DNA of 64,000 nucleotides from Actinomycetota bacterium. GTDB taxonomy: Bacteria > Actinomycetota > Actinomycetes > Nanopelagicales > Nanopelagicaceae. The stretch covers positions 1 through 64,000 of the forward strand of contig CANBSP010000001.1 of NCBI GenBank assembly GCA_947372165.1. The letters are read 5' to 3'. This document shows, one piece after another, positions 1 to 8,305 of the stretch; position 1 is the first letter of the stretch; every line of letters begins with the position of its first letter. Made by a program: the position numbers and the translations under genes. A model generated the notes under the pieces. That model was not told the origin of the DNA, searched no databases, and saw nothing but the letters and a program-made list of their open reading frames with translations.

Positions 1-23
1 GTGTCTTAGCCAACTCGAAAGAG

Positions 24-141
24 TTTCGGCGGCCATAGCGAGAGGGAAACGCCCGGTCCCATTTCGAACCCGGAAGCTAAGCCTCTCTGCGTCGATGGTA
101 CTGCAAGGGGGACCTTGTGGGAGAGTAGATCGCCGCCGGAC
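24..141 (+). rRNA. rrf: 5S ribosomal RNA
   Basis: This is the 5S rRNA of the large ribosomal subunit. The 5' end at about 25 (TTCGGCGG) pairs with CCGCCGGA at 133-140 to close the terminal helix I. The internal segments with ...CCCATTTCGAACCCGGAAG... and ...GATGGTACTGCAAGGGGG... have the usual 5S form, and the length of about 118 nt is normal. Bases 1-23 are the spacer to a 23S gene that would lie just left of the window. A terminator follows immediately, so 5S closes the rRNA operon. The exact ends are inferred from helix pairing. Confidence 0.95.
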
Positions 142-152
142 ATCATTTATAA

Positions 153-203
153 AGAGCACTTGCTCCTCGTCTTCGGATGGGTTGAGCAAGTGCTCTTTTT
201 TTA
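153..203 (+). terminator. Rho-independent terminator of the rRNA operon
   Basis: A perfect 13-bp inverted repeat (AGAGCACTTGCTC at 153-165 and its complement at 184-196) is followed at once by a run of T residues. It lies 12 bp after the 5S gene. This is the clearest intrinsic terminator in the window. Confidence 0.92.
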
Positions 204-331
204 TTTCCACACTCAATGTGTATTCACCTCTCCTCCACAGAAGAGGAAAGTTCCCCACCCTCACATTCTCGGCCCCTTTACTCTCTGCTCGTAACAGCAC
301 AAGCTGATGTGAGAAGAGGAGCAAGATTGCG

Positions 332-751
332 ATGGGTAAGTCCAAAGATTCGATAGAGCTAGCCAAACCAATGAAGCCAGCCAAACCAGTGAAGCCAGTA
401 CGGGGAGAGAAGGCTGGCGGTGAAGAGCGTCATCAGAAATTTCTCCCGTGTAACGATGTTCTATTGGTCGGGAGAGTCTCTGCGCCTGCGACAGTGAAGG
501 AGTTGCCAAGTGGCGACCGGGTAGTCGAATTTCGAGTGATTGTTGATAGAGCGGCCTCGCGTGGGAAGAAGCGTGAGGTGGATACATTGGATATTGCTGC
601 CTGGAGCGCATCCGCTCGTAAGAGCGCGCTAGCGATCAAAAGTGAGCAATGGGTGGAGATCCAAGGCTCGGTCCGAAGACGTTTCTGGCAAGCTCCTAAT
701 GGTCTTGCAAGCCGATGGCAGGTGGAGGCGATCCGAATAACGAGACTTTGA
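332..751 (+). CDS. single-stranded DNA-binding protein-like OB-fold protein
   Basis: A 139-residue SSB-family protein predicted to bind single-stranded DNA. The OB-fold spans about residue 40 to the C-terminus, beginning NDVLLVGRV and continuing through a VVEFRVIVDRA strand and a WVEIQGSVRRRFW strand. The N-terminal 35 residues are basic and low-complexity, with two AKPxKP units from a duplicated 18-base sequence at 361-396. The protein ends ITRL, without the acidic DDxxPF tip that canonical SSB uses to recruit repair partners. It is therefore more likely an accessory SSB than the main replicative one (inference). The ATG at 332 has an AGAGGAG-like ribosome site rather far upstream (about 11 nt). 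Confidence 0.78.
   Translation: MGKSKDSIELAKPMKPAKPVKPVRGEKAGGEERHQKFLPCNDVLLVGRVSAPATVKELPSGDRVVEFRVIVDRAASRGKKREVDTLDIAAWSASARKSALAIKSEQWVEIQGSVRRRFWQAPNGLASRWQVEAIRITRL
361..396 (+). repeat. two tandem 18-bp copies inside the SSB-like gene
   Basis: Bases 361-378 (AGCCAAACCAATGAAGCC) are repeated at 379-396 with one A-to-G difference. The unit is a multiple of three, so the frame is kept and the protein gains a second AKPxKP unit. This looks like a recent slippage duplication lengthening a basic tail. Confidence 0.85.
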
Positions 752-765
752 GGCGGGATTTTAGA

Positions 766-777
766 TACGGTTCTACT
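766..777 (+). promoter_or_regulatory. leaderless-type -10 box for the 58-residue protein
   Basis: TACGGT at 766-771 is followed by exactly six bases and then ATG at 778. Transcription would start at the A of the start codon. There is no Shine-Dalgarno sequence before this ATG. Confidence 0.6.
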
Positions 778-954
778 ATGAATGAGGAAGAGAACTCTAT
801 GCAGAGCGGTGAAGAGAGCCAATCGAACTCTATCGACGCAATCCGTGATCGCATCACTAGCGTTCAAGATAAGGCGCTTGAAGAGCATGTCGGAGAGTAC
901 GACGCAATTCACGCACAACTCGAACGTGCGCTCTCGGCAATCGATGGACTCTAA
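778..954 (+). CDS. small conserved actinobacterial protein (upstream of tlyA)
   Basis: A 58-residue acidic, mostly helical protein of unknown function, starting MNEEENSM and ending AIDGL. It lies 8 bp before tlyA. A protein of this size sits at the same place in mycobacteria (Rv1693, from memory), which supports it as a real gene. The ATG at 778 is preferred because a TAnnnT box lies six bases upstream. An in-frame ATG at 715 inside the SSB-like gene would add 21 residues of unlikely composition. No motif or catalytic residue is visible. Confidence 0.72.
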   Translation: MNEEENSMQSGEESQSNSIDAIRDRITSVQDKALEEHVGEYDAIHAQLERALSAIDGL

Positions 955-962
955 CTTTCGCT

Positions 963-1751
963 ATGAAAACCAGGCTTGATGCAGAACTTGTGCGACGAGG
1001 TCTAGCCCGCTCACGTGAGCATGCGGCAGATCTCATTGAATCGCGCTCAGTTCTCGTCATTGGCATACCCGCCACAAAGCCTGCGACGCAAGTAGATGCT
1101 GAAACCTCGATCACCATTGCGGGGGAGCGAGATGATTATGTTTCTCGCGGGGGACATAAGTTGGCCGGGGCGCTCGACGCTTTTGCTTCAATCTCAATTG
1201 CTGGAAAACGTGCGCTCGATGCCGGAGCTTCAACCGGTGGCTTTACCGATGTTCTTCTTAAGCGAGAGATAGGTAGTGTGATCGCTGTCGATGTTGGGTA
1301 TGGCCAGATGGCGTGGGAGATAAGACAAGATCCACGAGTGACGATTTTGGACCGGACCAATGTTCGCAATCTCACGATCGATCAGATCGGCGATCCTGTC
1401 GATCTCATTGTCGCCGACCTCAGTTTTATCTCGTTAGCTCTAGTTCTGCCGGCGCTCGTTGGCGTCTCACTTCCAGAGACTGATTTCCTGGTGATGGTGA
1501 AGCCACAATTTGAAGTCGGAAGAGAGAAACTGGGAGCCGGTGGAGTCGTCAGAGATCCACTTCTACGAAAGTCTGCGGTCCGCGAAGTCGCCGATGCTGC
1601 CTTCGAAATGGGCTTGGGTTGTGAAGGTGTCGTCGCGAGTTCGTTGCCAGGACCTAGCGGAAATGTTGAATACTTTCTCTGGCTCAAGCGCGGCAGCGCG
1701 AAGATTACAGATGCCGCACTCGATGCCGCCATCGTAGAAGGGCCACAGTAA
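963..1751 (+). CDS. tlyA: 16S/23S rRNA 2'-O-ribose cytidine methyltransferase TlyA
   Basis: A 262-residue TlyA methyltransferase that adds 2'-O-methyl groups to cytidines of rRNA. In mycobacteria this modification makes ribosomes sensitive to capreomycin. An N-terminal S4 RNA-binding domain (about residues 3-60) precedes an FtsJ-type fold. The SAM-binding ALDAGASTGGF lies at about 84-94. Candidate catalytic residues of the K-D-K-E type are K66 (SRGGHK), D152 (VADLSF), K180 (MVKPQF) and the E in GNVEYF near the end. The stop abuts the nadK ATG directly, so the two are co-transcribed. Confidence 0.94.
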   Translation: MKTRLDAELVRRGLARSREHAADLIESRSVLVIGIPATKPATQVDAETSITIAGERDDYVSRGGHKLAGALDAFASISIAGKRALDAGASTGGFTDVLLKREIGSVIAVDVGYGQMAWEIRQDPRVTILDRTNVRNLTIDQIGDPVDLIVADLSFISLALVLPALVGVSLPETDFLVMVKPQFEVGREKLGAGGVVRDPLLRKSAVREVADAAFEMGLGCEGVVASSLPGPSGNVEYFLWLKRGSAKITDAALDAAIVEGPQ

Positions 1752-2612
1752 ATGAATCAGAAGAAGGTTCTTCTCGTCATTCACCCAAGTAAGAACGAAG
1801 CAGCAGAGTTTGCATCAGAGCTTGCGGCAGGGCTGACCGCTTCGGGTTATGAAGTCTTCTCAAATTATGCGCGAGAGCTTGCACAAACAACTCCATTGAG
1901 TGCGATTGCTTCGATCGATGAACTTGAAATTGCGATTGTTCTCGGTGGAGATGGCACGATTCTGCGCGCAGCCGAGATCGTCCGCGGCCATAGCGTCCCG
2001 ATCCTTGGAATCAATATGGGCAATGTTGGCTTCTTAGCTGAGATCGGCCGGCCAGAGATTAAGACCATTGTTGAGGCTATTTCCGAAAAACGTTATCGCG
2101 GAGAGAGTCGACTCGTTCTCCATCACAGTATTGAACGCGATGGATCACTGATCGCAGAGGGTTGGGCACTTAATGAGATCACCGTGGGAAGAAGTGACTC
2201 CCAGATGGTCGAGCTCTTTGTTCAAATCGATGGTCGGCCACTTTCTCGCTGGGGCTGTGATGGCGTCATTGCAGCGACCCCTACCGGCTCCACCGCCTAT
2301 GCCTTCTCGGCTGGCGGTCCAGTTGTCTGGCCCGAAGTGAATGCAATTATTTTTCTCCCCTTGGCCGCACATGCACTCTTCTCGCGCCCAATGGTGATCT
2401 CGCCAGACTCCTCTGTTGCAATTGATCTCGAATCTGAAGGTGCGATCTTGTCGAGTGATGGAATGCGAACCCAAGAACTTCTCAAAGGCGACAGAATAAC
2501 CATCTCGAAAGATCAGCACTCGATAGAACTCGTGCATCTTGAAGAAGCCGGCTTCACCGATCGACTCGTGGCGAAATTTAAGTTGCCTATTGAAGGTTGG
2601 CGCGGTGAGTGA
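1752..2612 (+). CDS. nadK: NAD kinase
   Basis: ATP/polyphosphate-dependent NAD+ kinase making NADP+ in the cytosol, 286 residues, normal length. The diagnostic GGDGT loop is at about residues 65-69. The NAD-site LNEITV and the conserved ATPTGSTAYAFSAGGP segment follow in the second half. The ATG immediately follows the tlyA stop, and the last eight bases overlap the GTG start proposed for recN. The tlyA-nadK-recN order is standard in actinobacteria. Confidence 0.96.
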   Translation: MNQKKVLLVIHPSKNEAAEFASELAAGLTASGYEVFSNYARELAQTTPLSAIASIDELEIAIVLGGDGTILRAAEIVRGHSVPILGINMGNVGFLAEIGRPEIKTIVEAISEKRYRGESRLVLHHSIERDGSLIAEGWALNEITVGRSDSQMVELFVQIDGRPLSRWGCDGVIAATPTGSTAYAFSAGGPVVWPEVNAIIFLPLAAHALFSRPMVISPDSSVAIDLESEGAILSSDGMRTQELLKGDRITISKDQHSIELVHLEEAGFTDRLVAKFKLPIEGWRGE

Positions 2613-4353
2613 AGATCGACCAACGAGGAAGAGCCCTCAGACCTCTCTCACTGAGATCTCTATTCGCGGTTTAGGCGTTATTGAAAGTGCAAATATTGAA
2701 CTCTCTTCTGGGTTAACAGTCCTAACAGGGGAGACGGGTGCAGGAAAGACGATGGTTCTCACCGCGCTGGGATTGGTCTTGGGCGCGAAAGCAGATTCTG
2801 ATCTGGTACGTACGGGTTCAGAGCGGACACTCGTATCCGCCCGGTTCGAAATCCATCCCGAATTGGCGCAGCAGATTCAGGAGAGCGGTGGAGATTCCGA
2901 AGATGGGGAACTCATCCTTACGAGATCGGTCAGCGCTGACGGAAAATCACGGATAAATATTGGCGGCGCACTCTCGAGCGCTTCGAAAGTTGGTGAGATT
3001 GCCGAGGAGTTGATTGAGATACATGGCCAATCAACGAACCTTCGCTTAGCAAAACCTGCCGTGCAGCGCGAGATGCTCGATTTCTACACAAATGCACACT
3101 CAGAACTCTCTCTCTATCTTGCGCTTTATGAAGAGTACAAATCACTTGTTGCACGTATTCTCAACTTGCGTGAGCAGAGCAAGAAAAAGGATCAAGAGAT
3201 AGCAGAACTCAAAGCATTTCTCGATGATTTCGCAAAGTTGCTCCCGGAAGATGGCGAGCTTGAGAGTATCGAAAGTGAGATTGTCCGCCTCGGAAGTGTT
3301 GAAGAATTCCGCGCCACAATTTCTACAGCTCTCAATATTTTCGAAGATGAAGATCGTGGAACAGTATCTGCGTTACAAAGTGCCAAGCGCGTTCTCGACC
3401 CACTGAAGGATAAAGATCCTCAACTCGATCGCCATCTTGAAAAGTTCGCCTCTGTGATCCTCGATCTGCGCGATGTGGTGAGCGATCTGCTCGCCTATCT
3501 ATCAGGGCTCGAAGCTGATCCGGCTCGCTTTGATGCACTCCAAAAGCGGAAAGCAGGTATCAATCAACTCATTAAAAAGTGGGGCGTTGGTAGTGACCGT
3601 GATGGCGCGTATCGCGAGTTGATCTCTCGATATGCAGCCGGGAATAGCGCGCTCAGGGATTTAGTGGGCGGCGATGAACGGATCGCAGAACTTGAGAGCG
3701 AACGGGTTGGGCTCTTTGCGAGAATGAGAGAAGCGGCACTCGCCCTCTCCAGTAAGCGTACAAATGGCGCGCATGCCCTTGCCGAGGCAACGACAAATGA
3801 GATGCAAAAACTTTCGATGCCAAATTCTCGATTGATCTGTGAAGTAGTGGCTTCGCCTGGCGAGAACTTTGGCGATTATTCACCGTGGGGTTTGGATGAA
3901 GTCCGACTGCTCTTTGCCGGCCATGTAGGGGCAACACCCCTTCCGCTCTCAAAGGTTGCAAGTGGCGGAGAGACATCTCGTGTGATGCTGGCCCTCTCTG
4001 TAGTGATTGCCGAGAGTTCGCCAATCGGCACATATATCTTCGATGAGGTCGATGCTGGTGTTGGTGGTGCCGCAGCGGTCGAGGTAGGACGGCGGTTAGC
4101 AGCGCTTGCGCGGACCTCACAGGTCATTGTGGTGACCCACTTAGCTCAGGTGGCTGTTTGGGCAGATAACCATCTCGTTGTGCGCAAAGATCAATCCGGC
4201 TCGGTTAGCGCTAGCGATGTCCTAGCCCTCGTTGAGGCAGACCGTAAGGTGGAAATTGCCCGCATGCTCTCAGGTCAGGCCCACTCTGAGACCGCTCAAG
4301 AACACGCAAAAGAGCTTCTCGACCTCGTGCGAAATTCAAAGGCGAATTCCTGA
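2605..4353 (+). CDS. recN: DNA repair protein RecN
   Basis: SMC-like ATPase of double-strand-break repair, 582 residues from the GTG at 2605. Walker A is GETGAGKT at about residues 42-49. A central coiled coil follows (LREQSKKKDQEIAELKAFL). The ABC signature VASGGETSR and Walker B (TYIFDEVDAGVGG) lie near the C-terminus, then the H-loop VTHLAQVA. The GTG overlaps the nadK stop and has a GAAGG sequence upstream. A farther in-frame start at 2539 would place 22 extra residues wholly inside nadK and is less likely. The steA/mctB-type genes that separate recN from pyrG in mycobacteria are absent. Confidence 0.94.
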   Translation: MSEDRPTRKSPQTSLTEISIRGLGVIESANIELSSGLTVLTGETGAGKTMVLTALGLVLGAKADSDLVRTGSERTLVSARFEIHPELAQQIQESGGDSEDGELILTRSVSADGKSRINIGGALSSASKVGEIAEELIEIHGQSTNLRLAKPAVQREMLDFYTNAHSELSLYLALYEEYKSLVARILNLREQSKKKDQEIAELKAFLDDFAKLLPEDGELESIESEIVRLGSVEEFRATISTALNIFEDEDRGTVSALQSAKRVLDPLKDKDPQLDRHLEKFASVILDLRDVVSDLLAYLSGLEADPARFDALQKRKAGINQLIKKWGVGSDRDGAYRELISRYAAGNSALRDLVGGDERIAELESERVGLFARMREAALALSSKRTNGAHALAEATTNEMQKLSMPNSRLICEVVASPGENFGDYSPWGLDEVRLLFAGHVGATPLPLSKVASGGETSRVMLALSVVIAESSPIGTYIFDEVDAGVGGAAAVEVGRRLAALARTSQVIVVTHLAQVAVWADNHLVVRKDQSGSVSASDVLALVEADRKVEIARMLSGQAHSETAQEHAKELLDLVRNSKANS

Positions 4354-4367
4354 TAAGTTAGTGCTCC

Positions 4368-6023
4368 ATGACCAGCCCTCATGTAACTAAACATCTCTTC
4401 GTCACCGGGGGCGTAGCCTCAAGTCTAGGAAAAGGGCTCACGGCCTCAAGTCTGGGCCGACTCCTTACATCGCGCGGGGTCCGCGTAACCATGCAAAAGC
4501 TTGATCCCTATCTCAACGTGGATCCAGGAACTATGAACCCATTTCAGCACGGTGAAGTTTTCGTCACCGATGATGGGGCAGAGACAGATCTTGATATCGG
4601 CCACTACGAGCGTTTCCTCGATCGAAGCCTTCAGGGTTCGGCGAATGTCACCACAGGCCAGGTCTACTCCAATGTGATCGCCAAAGAGCGTCGCGGCGGC
4701 TACCTCGGAGATACTGTGCAAGTAATCCCGCACATCACCAATGAAATTAAAGAACGTATTCGTTCAATGGCAGGACCAGATATCGATCTCGTGATCACCG
4801 AAGTTGGTGGCACCGTGGGTGATATCGAATCGCTTCCTTTCCTAGAGGCGGCTCGGCAAATTCGTCAAGATGTTGGACGCGATAATGTTTTCTATCTTCA
4901 TGTTTCACTCGTGCCATATATCGGGCCATCTGGTGAACTCAAGACTAAGCCGACACAACACTCAGTTGCGGCACTTCGCTCTATCGGTATCGCACCGGAT
5001 GCAATAGTTATTCGGTCCGATCGCGAGATTCCAGATTCGGTGAAGCGCAAAATTTCGGCCATGTGCGATGTCGATGTAGAAGCTGTCGTTGCAGCCGTAG
5101 ATGCCCCATCTATTTATGACATCCCTAAGGTCATTCATGCCGAAGGGCTCGATAGTTATGTCGTGCGTCGCCTCGGTCTTACTGCAACGGATGTTGTTTG
5201 GGGGGAGTGGGATGACCTACTTAACCGAGTTCATCATCCAAAGCATCATGTAACTGTTGGTTTGGTGGGCAAGTACGTCGACCTTCCTGATGCTTATCTC
5301 TCGGTGACCGAAGCGCTACGTGCTGGCGGGTTCGCAAATGAGGCGAAGATTCATATCAAGTGGATTCCCTCCGATGATTGCGAGAGCCCAGAAGGTGCGG
5401 CGCAAAATCTTGCAGATGTAGATGCGATCTGCGTGCCTGGTGGATTCGGTGTGCGCGGCATCGAGGGAAAGTTAGGCGCCTTGACCTACGCTCGCGAGAA
5501 TCGCATCCCAACGTTAGGTCTTTGTCTCGGCCTGCAGTGCATGGTGATTGAGGCTGCTCGCTCACTGGCACACCTTGAGGGCGCAAGTTCAGCTGAATTT
5601 GATCCCGATTCTATTCATCCAGTCATCGCAACTATGGCATCGCAAGAGGCGATTGTCGCTGGTGATGGAGATCTTGGTGGAACGATGCGCCTTGGCCTCT
5701 ATCCGGCTGTTCTCAGCCCAGGTTCGATCGTGGCTAAAGTTTATGGTTCAGAACTCATTCAGGAGCGCCATCGCCATCGTTATGAAGTGAACAACAAATA
5801 CCGCGACCAAATTGCGGCAACTGGTTTGCTCTTCTCTGGATTGTCGCCAGATCAACATCTCGTAGAGTTTGTTGAGTTACCTGAATCGATGCATCCATAT
5901 TATGTCGGCACACAAGCCCACCCAGAATTCCTCTCACGACCAACCCGGCCACATCCGCTCTTTGCCGGCTTGATATCGGCGGCGATTGCAAATGGTTTGA
6001 AGAAGGGCCATGAGAACCGCTGA
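4368..6023 (+). CDS. pyrG: CTP synthase
   Basis: Converts UTP to CTP with glutamine as nitrogen donor. The 551-residue length is typical. The N-terminal amidoligase domain (about 1-270) contains the P-loop-like [13 protein letters not shown]. The C-terminal class I glutaminase holds the catalytic triad: Cys386 in GLCLGLQ, with His518 and Glu520 in AHPEF. The gene starts 14 bp after recN and its last 14 bases overlap xerD, indicating translational coupling. Confidence 0.97.
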   Translation: MTSPHVTKHLFVTGGVASSLGKGLTASSLGRLLTSRGVRVTMQKLDPYLNVDPGTMNPFQHGEVFVTDDGAETDLDIGHYERFLDRSLQGSANVTTGQVYSNVIAKERRGGYLGDTVQVIPHITNEIKERIRSMAGPDIDLVITEVGGTVGDIESLPFLEAARQIRQDVGRDNVFYLHVSLVPYIGPSGELKTKPTQHSVAALRSIGIAPDAIVIRSDREIPDSVKRKISAMCDVDVEAVVAAVDAPSIYDIPKVIHAEGLDSYVVRRLGLTATDVVWGEWDDLLNRVHHPKHHVTVGLVGKYVDLPDAYLSVTEALRAGGFANEAKIHIKWIPSDDCESPEGAAQNLADVDAICVPGGFGVRGIEGKLGALTYARENRIPTLGLCLGLQCMVIEAARSLAHLEGASSAEFDPDSIHPVIATMASQEAIVAGDGDLGGTMRLGLYPAVLSPGSIVAKVYGSELIQERHRHRYEVNNKYRDQIAATGLLFSGLSPDQHLVEFVELPESMHPYYVGTQAHPEFLSRPTRPHPLFAGLISAAIANGLKKGHENR

Positions 6024-6930
6024 TCAGCTCGTTGGCGAGTACCTCTCGCATCTTCGCGTTGAAAAGGGTCTATCGAAGAACACCACAAGTGCGTATCAAC
6101 GCGACTTGCGCCGTTTTCTTGATTATCTCCAGAGCTTCGACCTGGAGGTCGATTCGCTTACTTCTGCAACCATGCAAGAGTTTGTTGCACAACTTCGTGG
6201 CAAAGGTGGAGCTTCGGTCTTGGCGGAGAGTTCGATCTCTCGAGCCGTGGTGGCGATTCGCAACTTCTATGAATTTGCTTCTAAAGAAGAAGGTTTTCTC
6301 AACCCCATCAAAGAGTTTGCGCCACCAAAAATCCCCAAGCGTCTGCCAAAAGCCCTCTCGATTACAGAAGTTGAATCACTGATCGCTAATGCCGAACGCG
6401 AAGGAGATCTCATCTCACTCCGAGATGTCGCGCTCATTGAACTCCTCTATGCAACAGGGGGACGCGTCTCCGAGCTTGTGGCCTTAACGACGAGTGATAT
6501 CTCAAAACTCGGCGAGGAAGATACTTTGACGATCCGCCTTCAAGGAAAGGGCGGGAAAGAGCGCATAGTTCCCGTTGGGAGATATGCGCAACAGTCGATC
6601 GATCAATATTTGGTGCGTGTAAGACCAGCCTTAGTGAAGGAACGGCGCACTGATTCTGTTTTCCTCAATACCCGAGGTGGAACGCTTTCGAGACAGAGCG
6701 CTTGGACGATAGTTGCAGGGGCGGCAGAGCGGGCTGGGATTGTTCAACACGTGACGCCGCATTCACTTCGCCATTCATTTGCGACGCACCTTCTCGATGG
6801 CGGCGCTGATATCCGCGTAGTGCAGGAACTTCTTGGTCACTCATCAGTAACAACAACGCAGATTTACACATTGGTGACCATCGATCGGCTGCGAGAGAGT
6901 TATGCCAGCGCCCACCCTCGCGCTAAGTAA
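6010..6930 (+). CDS. xerD: site-specific tyrosine recombinase XerD
   Basis: Tyrosine recombinase that resolves chromosome dimers at dif. It has 306 residues: an N-terminal SAM-like core-binding domain (about 1-100) and a catalytic domain. The catalytic residues are present: R152 (GGRVSEL), K180, H251 and R254 (HSLRH), H277 (LLGHSS) and Tyr286 (TTTQIYT). It overlaps pyrG by 14 bases and ends 3 bp from a convergent gene. Position beside pyrG and scpA is conserved in actinobacteria, so this is the housekeeping enzyme and not a phage integrase. Confidence 0.95.
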   Translation: MRTADQLVGEYLSHLRVEKGLSKNTTSAYQRDLRRFLDYLQSFDLEVDSLTSATMQEFVAQLRGKGGASVLAESSISRAVVAIRNFYEFASKEEGFLNPIKEFAPPKIPKRLPKALSITEVESLIANAEREGDLISLRDVALIELLYATGGRVSELVALTTSDISKLGEEDTLTIRLQGKGGKERIVPVGRYAQQSIDQYLVRVRPALVKERRTDSVFLNTRGGTLSRQSAWTIVAGAAERAGIVQHVTPHSLRHSFATHLLDGGADIRVVQELLGHSSVTTTQIYTLVTIDRLRESYASAHPRAK

Positions 6931-6933
6931 GAG

Positions 6934-7332
6934 TTATCTGCCGCGAAGACGGCGGGCAATGATTGATTGATCGCCCTTTGCTTCAAGATCAGCAATGATG
7001 ATCGCAAGTGATTCACGGACAATGCGACCACGATCTACTGCCAGACCCAGATCGCCGCGAAGAGCCAACCGTGCCTGCTCTAAGTCGTAAAGTTCATCGG
7101 GGGAAAGATAGACAGTGATCTTCTCATCGTGGCGTTCACGGCCACTTGGCGAGCGATCAAAGGTATTTGTGCGACGTCGCGGAGTCTGACGAACTGACTT
7201 CTTGGCTGCTGTTGCCATCGGCGCATTTGGGACATCTTCAACAGCTGTCGGTACGGCATTAGGGACTGCGCTGAGAGTGGTCGATTGACGGAATAGTTCA
7301 TCTGCCCCTGGAAGTTGTACGCGTCTGCTCAT
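6934..7332 (-). CDS. ribbon-helix-helix-like partner of the ParA-family ATPase
   Basis: A 132-residue protein not assigned to a named family. The first 60 residues are low-complexity and basic (PRRRTNTFDRS). From about residue 68 it reads EKITVYLSPDELYDLEQARL, then a longer helix through RIVRESLAIIIADLEAKG. That strand-helix-helix pattern resembles ribbon-helix-helix (CopG/Arc-type) DNA-binding domains. The ATG overlaps the parA stop as ATGA, so the two are translated as a pair, as in small partition cassettes where a DNA-binding adaptor follows the ATPase. The adaptor role is an inference. Confidence 0.7.
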   Translation of the reverse strand: MSRRVQLPGADELFRQSTTLSAVPNAVPTAVEDVPNAPMATAAKKSVRQTPRRRTNTFDRSPSGRERHDEKITVYLSPDELYDLEQARLALRGDLGLAVDRGRIVRESLAIIIADLEAKGDQSIIARRLRGR

Positions 7333-8246
7333 TTGCTGCCTCCTCGGGCGATTAATTCGCGTGCCAATCTGCGGTAGGACATTGCTCCCACCGAACTGCT
7401 CGCAAAGGTAGTGATTGGTTCGCCCTGTGAAGTCGACTCCGAGAATCGAATTGTTCGAGCGATAATGGTGTCAAAGACTTCATCGGGGAATTGGGTTGCG
7501 ATGAGTTCGAGAACTTCGCGTGAATGTGCAGTCTTGCGGTCAAAGCGAGTTGCAAGGATGCCATCGATCTTGAGGGCAGGATTTGTATTCTCTTTAATGG
7601 TTTGGATTGTGCTCTTCACTAAGGCGAGACCGTGGATAGCGAAGTACTCACATTCCATTGGGATGATGACTCCTGCGGAAGCGGTCAAGGCGTTGACTGT
7701 CAACGTTCCAAGCGAAGGTGAACAGTCGATCAAGATGACGTCATATTCATTCATCAACGGGGCAAGCAATTTACGGAGCTTATGTTCCTTGGCAATTTCG
7801 CTGACAAACTTAGCTTCAGCCGCAGCCATATCTTCATGGCCCCGGATGAAATCCATGCCAGGTACATTTGATTTGAGAATTGCATCATGAATATCTGCAG
7901 AAGGATCATTGAGGAGATACCAAATCGAGTTGTACTGCTCATTCTCGAAAGGCTTGATTCCTAGACCGATTGTCATCGATGCCTGAGAGTCAAAGTCCAC
8001 AAGAAGTACTCGACGACCAAGTTCAGCCAGAGCTGCTCCTAGGTTGATGGTGGTGGTGGTCTTTCCAACGCCACCTTTCTGGTTCACGACAGAGATGACC
8101 TTTGCTGGTCCTTCAATCGGGGCGGCAAAATCATCAGGGATTACGATCGACTTCTTACCCAGAAGAACTGATGTTTGGGCTAGTTCGTCATCGCGATTTG
8201 TCGACTTAGCGTCGAAGCGAGAAACCTGTGAATTAACTTTGGCCAT
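7329..8246 (-). CDS. ParA/MinD-type partition ATPase (PldP-like)
   Basis: A 305-residue ParA-family ATPase. After a 45-residue N-terminal extension comes the deviant Walker A KGGVGKTTTTINLG, then LLVDFDSQASMT and Walker B ILIDCSPSLGTLT. The location between xerD and scpA matches the orphan ParA-like protein called PldP in corynebacteria (Rv1708 in M. tuberculosis, from memory), which affects division or segregation. Here the gene points away from scpA and is coupled to a small DNA-binding protein. It is unlikely to be the main chromosomal ParA, which normally sits with parB near the origin. Confidence 0.87.
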   Translation of the reverse strand: MAKVNSQVSRFDAKSTNRDDELAQTSVLLGKKSIVIPDDFAAPIEGPAKVISVVNQKGGVGKTTTTINLGAALAELGRRVLLVDFDSQASMTIGLGIKPFENEQYNSIWYLLNDPSADIHDAILKSNVPGMDFIRGHEDMAAAEAKFVSEIAKEHKLRKLLAPLMNEYDVILIDCSPSLGTLTVNALTASAGVIIPMECEYFAIHGLALVKSTIQTIKENTNPALKIDGILATRFDRKTAHSREVLELIATQFPDEVFDTIIARTIRFSESTSQGEPITTFASSSVGAMSYRRLARELIARGGSK

Positions 8247-8258
8247 GGTCGGACTCTA
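8247..8258 (-). promoter_or_regulatory. leaderless-type promoter of the parA-like gene
   Basis: On the minus strand, TAGAGT (8258-8253) is followed by six bases and the ATG at 8246. A TTGCCT hexamer 18 bases farther upstream could be the -35 element. The opposing scpA promoter lies in the same 60 bp. Confidence 0.62.
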
Positions 8259-8293
8259 TGGCGCGTGCATTCGAAAAGGCAAGCCCGAGTGGG

Positions 8294-8305
8294 TACGGTT
8301 CACCC
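8294..8305 (+). promoter_or_regulatory. leaderless-type -10 box of scpA
   Basis: TACGGT at 8294-8299 is followed by TCACCC and the ATG at 8306. It decides the scpA start: the longer reading from 8258 would place the coding start on the parA promoter. Confidence 0.6.

Noticed and set aside
2539-2604. N-terminal extension of RecN from an ATG at 2539
   Set aside because: The extra 22 residues lie inside nadK in another frame, and RecN proteins begin near the SIRGLGVIE strand; the GTG at 2605 fits better.
3653-4120. Minus-strand open frame of about 155 codons
   Set aside because: Antisense to the RecN signature and Walker B region; arginine/histidine/leucine-rich translation typical of shadow frames.
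7411-7890. Plus-strand frame opposite the parA-like gene
   Set aside because: It runs antisense through Walker B and the conserved ATPase core; no start signal.
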